From: Bacillota bacterium | GTDB lineage: Bacteria > Bacillota > Desulfotomaculia > Desulfotomaculales > Desulforudaceae | Assembly (NCBI GenBank): GCA_040757205.1 | Contig: JBFLXL010000001.1 | Coordinates: forward strand, 186,001-250,000 | Length of the DNA: 64,000 nucleotides | Direction: 5' to 3' | Shown here: piece after piece, positions 60,325-64,000 of the stretch | How positions within the stretch are numbered: position 1 is the stretch's first letter | Layout of the letters: each line of letters starts with the position of its first letter | Position numbers and translations under genes: made by a program | The notes under the pieces: model-generated | Database searches by the model: none | What the model saw: the letters and a program-made list of their open reading frames with translations, nothing else | What the model was told of the DNA's origin: nothing

Positions 60325-61584
60325 ATGCGAATTGTCACTGTGCGGGAATTGACCGGGCACATCAAAGAGCGCCTGGAATCCGATCCTTTCCTGGCCCACG
60401 TTTGGGTGCGAGGCGAAGTCTCGGCTTATAGCCGCCATCCGTCGGGCCATCTCTATTTCTTTCTCAAAGATGAAGCCGCCCGCATCCGGGTGGTGATGTT
60501 TCGCTCGCAGGCCTCCCGCCTGGGGGTTCCCCTCGAGAACGGGACGATGGTGGTGGTGCGCGGGTACCTGGGGGTCTACGAGCGCAACGGGGAGTACCAG
60601 CTCTACGCCCAAGGCGCGGAGGCCGAAGGTGCCGGAAAGCTGCACACCGCCCTGGAACGCCTGAAGGAGAAGTTGCAGAGCGAGGGGCTTTTTGACCCGG
60701 CCCGCAAGCGGCCGCTGCCGGCCCTGCCGGACACGGTGGGGGTGGTCACCTCTCCGGTGGGTGCGGCCTTTAAGGATATCCTCACGGTAATGAGCCGGAG
60801 GTGGCCGCTGGCGCGGGTGCTTTTGGCCCCGGTATCCGTGCAGGGGGAGACGGCTCCCTACGAAATCGCGCAGGCCATCCGCGCCTTGAACGGAATCGGC
60901 GGGGTGGATGTGCTTATTGTCGGCCGCGGAGGCGGCGCGCCGGATGAACTGGCGGCCTTCAACACCGAAGTGGTGGCGCGGGCCATGTTTGAGTCCGGGA
61001 TACCGGTGGTGTCGGCCGTAGGTCACGAAAAGGACGTTTCGGTGGCCGACCTGGTGGCCGACTGGCGTTCCCCCACCCCTTCGGCGGCGGCGGAGGCGGT
61101 GGTCCCCGATCAACGGGCGGTATATGAGCGTCTGGCGGCATTGGAGATCCGCTTGGGCCGTGCGGTCCGTCACCGCTTGGTCGTTAACCGGGTCCGGCTG
61201 GACGCCTTGCGGCGGAGGCCGTTGATGGCGAACCCCGGTCTGTTGTGCGAGCGCCGGCGGCAGGCGGTGCTGGGCCTCGAAGAGCGCTTGGCCGGGGCGA
61301 TCAGCCGGCGGATCCGGGAAGGACGGTCCCGGCTGGCGGTGCTTTCCGGCCGGCTGGAGGCCTTGAGCCCCCTGCAGATCCTGGCGCGGGGGTACAGTAT
61401 CTGCCGGCGGACCGACGGGCGGATCATCCGGGACGCGGACGGCGTTTCTCCGGGAGAGCGGGTGGTTGTTTTGCTCCACGCGGGAGGACTTTCCTGCCTG
61501 GTGGAAGAAACATTCCGCGAGCCGGAATCCGCACCCGGAGCCGGCCGGAAACCTAAGGGCGGGGCTCCGCGGCCGGACGGATGA
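60325..61584 (+). CDS. xseA: exodeoxyribonuclease VII large subunit
   Basis: 419 aa. N-terminal OB fold (HVWVRGEVSAYSRHPSGHLYF), catalytic core (VGVVTSPVGAAFKDIL, GRGGGAPDELAAFN, SAVGHEKDVSVADLVADWRSPTPSAAAE), C-terminal helical region. Degrades single-stranded DNA with XseB, encoded three genes downstream. Order xseA-folD is swapped relative to Bacillus (folD-xseA). A 15-bp repeat shared with the spoIIIAE leader lies at 60283-60297. Confidence 0.94.
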   Translation: MRIVTVRELTGHIKERLESDPFLAHVWVRGEVSAYSRHPSGHLYFFLKDEAARIRVVMFRSQASRLGVPLENGTMVVVRGYLGVYERNGEYQLYAQGAEAEGAGKLHTALERLKEKLQSEGLFDPARKRPLPALPDTVGVVTSPVGAAFKDILTVMSRRWPLARVLLAPVSVQGETAPYEIAQAIRALNGIGGVDVLIVGRGGGAPDELAAFNTEVVARAMFESGIPVVSAVGHEKDVSVADLVADWRSPTPSAAAEAVVPDQRAVYERLAALEIRLGRAVRHRLVVNRVRLDALRRRPLMANPGLLCERRRQAVLGLEERLAGAISRRIREGRSRLAVLSGRLEALSPLQILARGYSICRRTDGRIIRDADGVSPGERVVVLLHAGGLSCLVEETFREPESAPGAGRKPKGGAPRPDG

Positions 61585-61643
61585 GCCCGGCTTTTGAAGG
61601 CCGGCCGAGCGAGCCTTGTGGGAAGTGATGAGCCGGGCTTTTT
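61585..61643. other. long-loop hairpin between xseA and folD
   Basis: AGCCCGGCT (61584-61592) and AGCCGGGCT (61631-61639... followed by TTTT) are inverse copies. Could be a weak terminator or leader structure of folD. Confidence 0.4.
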
Positions 61644-61668
61644 GCAGGAGGAGGAAACCTGGCGTTCA

Positions 61669-62529
61669 ATGACTACACTTCTGGACGGAAAAGCGGTAGC
61701 GGCGGTGATCCGTCAGGAAATAATCACGATTGTGGGCGAATACTCCCGGATGGGCCTCCGGCCGCGACTGGATGCCGTGCTGGTGGGCGACGATCCGGGA
61801 TCGGTGCACTACGCCCGGGCCAAGCAGCGGGTGGCGGAAAGCCTAGGTGTCGAGTTCAGGCTGCACCAATACCCCGGCACAACCAATGACGGTGAGCTTC
61901 TGGAAGGGCTGCACGCTTTGAATACCGACGCCGCGGTGCACGGGATTATTCTTGAGTTGCCGCTGCCGCGCCACCTGAACCGGATACGGGTCCTGGAGGG
62001 AGTTGCGCCGGTCAAGGATGTGGACGGGGTGCATCCCTTGAACAGAGGCCGCCTGGTGTCGGGGATCGAGGGCCTCTACCCGGCCACCCCCTTGAGTTGT
62101 CTCGAGATTCTGCGGGCCTATGGAATAGAGATTGCGGGCCGGCACGCGGTGGTTGTCGGGCGGGGTGAAACTGTCGGCAAGCCCTTGGTTTTTCTGTTGC
62201 TGCGCGAAAACGCGACGGTAACGGTCTGTCACACGCAAACGGCGGACTTGGCCGGACACACCCGGCAGGCCGACTTGCTGGTGACCGCGGCCGGGAGCCC
62301 CGGACTGATCGGGGCGGACATGGTCAAACCGGGAGCGGTGGTGCTGGATGCCGGGATCTGCGCGGTGGACGGGGGCATCCGGGGGGACGTGCAGTTCGAA
62401 GCGGTCCGCAAGATGGTCTCGGCGATCACGCCGGTTCCCGGCGGGATAGGCAGTGTCACGACCGTGCTGGTGTTGAAAAACTTGCTGCAGGCGATGAAGA
62501 TGCAAGGTGCTGACGGCGGGGGAGAATGA
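61669..62529 (+). CDS. folD: methylenetetrahydrofolate dehydrogenase / cyclohydrolase
   Basis: 286 aa. Catalytic Tyr48 and Lys52 in HYARAKQR, ILELPLPRHLN, DVDGVHPLN, VVGRGETVGKPL (NADP loop; usual S replaced by E) and TPVPGGIGSVTT. Interconverts methylene- and formyl-THF, relevant to the Wood-Ljungdahl methyl branch if present. ATG 61669; AGGAGG is 14 nt away, so spacing is long. Confidence 0.94.
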   Translation: MTTLLDGKAVAAVIRQEIITIVGEYSRMGLRPRLDAVLVGDDPGSVHYARAKQRVAESLGVEFRLHQYPGTTNDGELLEGLHALNTDAAVHGIILELPLPRHLNRIRVLEGVAPVKDVDGVHPLNRGRLVSGIEGLYPATPLSCLEILRAYGIEIAGRHAVVVGRGETVGKPLVFLLLRENATVTVCHTQTADLAGHTRQADLLVTAAGSPGLIGADMVKPGAVVLDAGICAVDGGIRGDVQFEAVRKMVSAITPVPGGIGSVTTVLVLKNLLQAMKMQGADGGGE

Positions 62530-63185
62530 TGGATTATCGTGGCTGGTCGTTGGGCGAGTTTCTGGAGCGTGCCGGATCAGGAGACCCGGCACCGGGGGGC
62601 GGCAGCGCGGCCGCGTTGGCGGGGGCGCTGGGGGCGGCGATGGCGTCGATGGTCGCCGAACTGACTTATACGCGGGCGCGTTACCGGGATGTGGAGCCCG
62701 AGATACGGGCCGTCTTAAAGGAAGCGGGGGGGCTCTGCCGGGAACTCCTGGCCCTGGCGGGCGAGGATGCCGCCGCTTTTACGCGGCTGCTCGAAACCTA
62801 TAAAATGGCGCGGAATACCGACCAGGAGCGGGAAGAACGCCGGAAAGCCATTCAGTCCGCCCTCGGCCGGGCGGCGGAAGTCCCGCTGGAGGTGGCGCGG
62901 GCGGGATTGGGGACTCTCAGGCTGGCTGAACGCCTGGCGGCCGTCGGCAGCGAGCAGGCGCTGAGTGACGCCGGGGTGGCGGCCTACCTGGCGGCGGCCT
63001 CCGTAAGAAGCGCAGTGATGAACGTTCTGATCAACACCCGCCAAATGGAGGAGCGCACGGTGGTTGAGCGGTTGCTGCGGGAAACGAAGCGCCTCGGCGA
63101 CCAGGCGGCCGAGATGGAAAAATCCGTCGAGCGGACTGTGATCCGCCGGCTCGGACTTGTGCCGGGGGGAGCGTCGGGGGAGTGA
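62526..63185 (+). CDS. cyclodeaminase/cyclohydrolase family protein
   Basis: 219 aa. SGDPAPGGGSAAALAGALGAAMASMV is the family signature, followed by long helices. Relatives are formimidoyl-THF cyclodeaminase and methenyl-THF cyclohydrolase (FchA); coupling to folD supports a folate function. ATG overlaps the folD stop (ATGA). Confidence 0.88.
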   Translation: MMDYRGWSLGEFLERAGSGDPAPGGGSAAALAGALGAAMASMVAELTYTRARYRDVEPEIRAVLKEAGGLCRELLALAGEDAAAFTRLLETYKMARNTDQEREERRKAIQSALGRAAEVPLEVARAGLGTLRLAERLAAVGSEQALSDAGVAAYLAAASVRSAVMNVLINTRQMEERTVVERLLRETKRLGDQAAEMEKSVERTVIRRLGLVPGGASGE

Positions 63186-63409
63186 GCGGTAAAACTTTTG
63201 AGGAGGCGCTGCGGCGCCTGGAGGAGATCGTACAGCTTCTGGAGAGGGGCGAAATGCCGCTCGAGGAGGCATTGGGCCTTTTTGCAGAGGGGGTGGAGCT
63301 GGCTCACGCCTGTCACGGGATGCTTGATTCGGCCGAACAGCGGCTGGAGGTGTTGGCGCGGGACGGTCGCGGCCGTAGCCGGCCGGCGAATGGAGGCGGA
63401 GAATTTTGA
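63182..63409 (+). CDS. xseB: exodeoxyribonuclease VII small subunit
   Basis: 75 aa. [21 protein letters not shown] and [15 protein letters not shown] are typical. GTG overlaps the preceding stop (GTGA); its stop overlaps the ispA start. Confidence 0.94.
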   Translation: MSGKTFEEALRRLEEIVQLLERGEMPLEEALGLFAEGVELAHACHGMLDSAEQRLEVLARDGRGRSRPANGGGEF

Positions 63410-64000
63410 GCCGGTTTCTCGATATGCTGGCGAAAAAGGCGAATCTGATCGATGAGGCGCTGCATTCATACCTGCCTCCGGCGTCCGAGGCTCCCCCGGT
63501 CATTCACGAGGCGATGCGTTACAGCGTATTCGCCGGCGGAAAGCGGCTGCGGCCGGCTCTGACTCTCGCCGCCGCGCAAGCCGTGCACGCTCCGGAAAGA
63601 CTGGTGCTCCCGGCGGCCTGTGCGGTCGAGCTGATCCACACGTACTCACTGATTCATGATGACCTGCCCGCAATGGACAACGACGACTTGAGACGGGGAA
63701 AACCAACCAGTCACCGGGTATTCGGCGAGGCGGTCGCGCTCTTGGCCGGGAGCGCTCTCTTTGCCCTGGCGTTTGAGGTCCTGGCCGGGTGCCGCCGGGA
63801 CGGAAGAAGCGCGCCGGACCGTACCCTGACCGTTCTGGAGGAGCTCTCCGCCGCCTGTGGCACCGCGGGATTGATCGGGGGCCAGGTGCTGGACGTGACC
63901 TCCGTCTTCCGGACCGTCGGCGAAGCAGAGCTCGAAGCCCTGCACCGCGCCAAGACCGGGGCATTGTTCCGAATGGCGGTGCGCTCCGGAGCGATCCTCG
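63406..64000 (+). CDS. ispA: polyprenyl synthetase (geranyl/farnesyl diphosphate synthase), partial
   Basis: 198 codons visible; the gene continues beyond the window. TTG 63406 overlaps the xseB stop. [13 protein letters not shown] binds isopentenyl diphosphate and the first Asp-rich motif reads [10 protein letters not shown] with [14 protein letters not shown] following. The second Asp-rich motif lies outside. Position after xseB is the Bacillus ispA location. Confidence 0.94.
   Translation, partial: MSRFLDMLAKKANLIDEALHSYLPPASEAPPVIHEAMRYSVFAGGKRLRPALTLAAAQAVHAPERLVLPAACAVELIHTYSLIHDDLPAMDNDDLRRGKPTSHRVFGEAVALLAGSALFALAFEVLAGCRRDGRSAPDRTLTVLEELSAACGTAGLIGGQVLDVTSVFRTVGEAELEALHRAKTGALFRMAVRSGAIL

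Noticed and set aside
61584-61643. Further repeat-insert-repeat unit before folD
   Set aside because: Offset is 47 bp and the similarity is explained by the near-palindromic hairpin arms.

Overview
The window is a GC-rich (roughly 60 %) chromosome segment from an endospore-forming Firmicute. Gene content (dipicolinate synthase, SigK, the complete spoIIIA operon), frequent TTG/GTG starts, a tRNA-Sec gene and an OadA/biotin-carboxylase pair point to the Desulfotomaculum/Pelotomaculum/Desulforudis/Ammonifex group of anaerobic Peptococcaceae. That placement is inference from content and gene order; no species call was possible without a search.

Layout. 1-6.1 kb: lysine/dipicolinate genes (dpaB, asd, dapA), RNase J, a tRNA-Sec gene on the minus strand, lspA and an RluD-type pseudouridine synthase. 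6.3-20.4 kb: type IV pilus cluster 1 (pilT, C, M, N, O, B, a major prepilin, three minor pilus proteins, a PilP-like and a barrel-less secretin-like protein on the minus strand, prepilin peptidase, a second pilT). 20.5-28.4 kb: signalling and surface genes (GAF/HD-GYP phosphodiesterase, DUF3307 protein, SLH-FecR protein, CHASE2 adenylate cyclase, surface serine protease) and sigK. 28.6-34 kb: mobAB fusion, yqeG and the shikimate operon aroE-C-K-B. 34-43.3 kb: type IV pilus cluster 2 (pilB, pilC, five pilin-like proteins, pilM, N, O), translationally coupled to aroB. 43.5-46.6 kb: tldD and pmbA. 46.9-64 kb: the classical Firmicute block aroQ-pepQ-efp-spoIIIAA..AH-(oadA::accB)-accC-asp23-amaP-DUF2273-nusB-xseA-folD-fchA-xseB-ispA, with ispA running off the end.

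The genes connect in a few clear ways. Both PilB ATPases carry N-terminal MshEN-type domains, a fold known to bind c-di-GMP, and an HD-GYP protein follows the second pilT, so pilus assembly is probably under c-di-GMP control. A FecR-SLH surface protein next to a CHASE2-adenylate cyclase suggests an envelope-to-cAMP route. At the position where accB normally sits, an oadA carboxyltransferase is fused in frame to a full AccB-like carrier that keeps its own ribosome binding site.

The most unusual signal is not a gene. Twelve places carry the same architecture: a 30-48 bp sequence occurs twice, with the second copy 65-75 bp downstream of the first, separated by an unrelated 27-43 bp insert. The sequences differ from locus to locus. 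The units sit at gene junctions, often splitting what look like formerly overlapping stop/start regions, or in frame inside genes (offsets 66, 66 and 75). The geometry resembles one CRISPR repeat-spacer-repeat unit and may record off-target spacer-type integration or another insertion process with long target duplication. There are also palindromic dispersed repeats, one of which lies inside the secretin-like gene.
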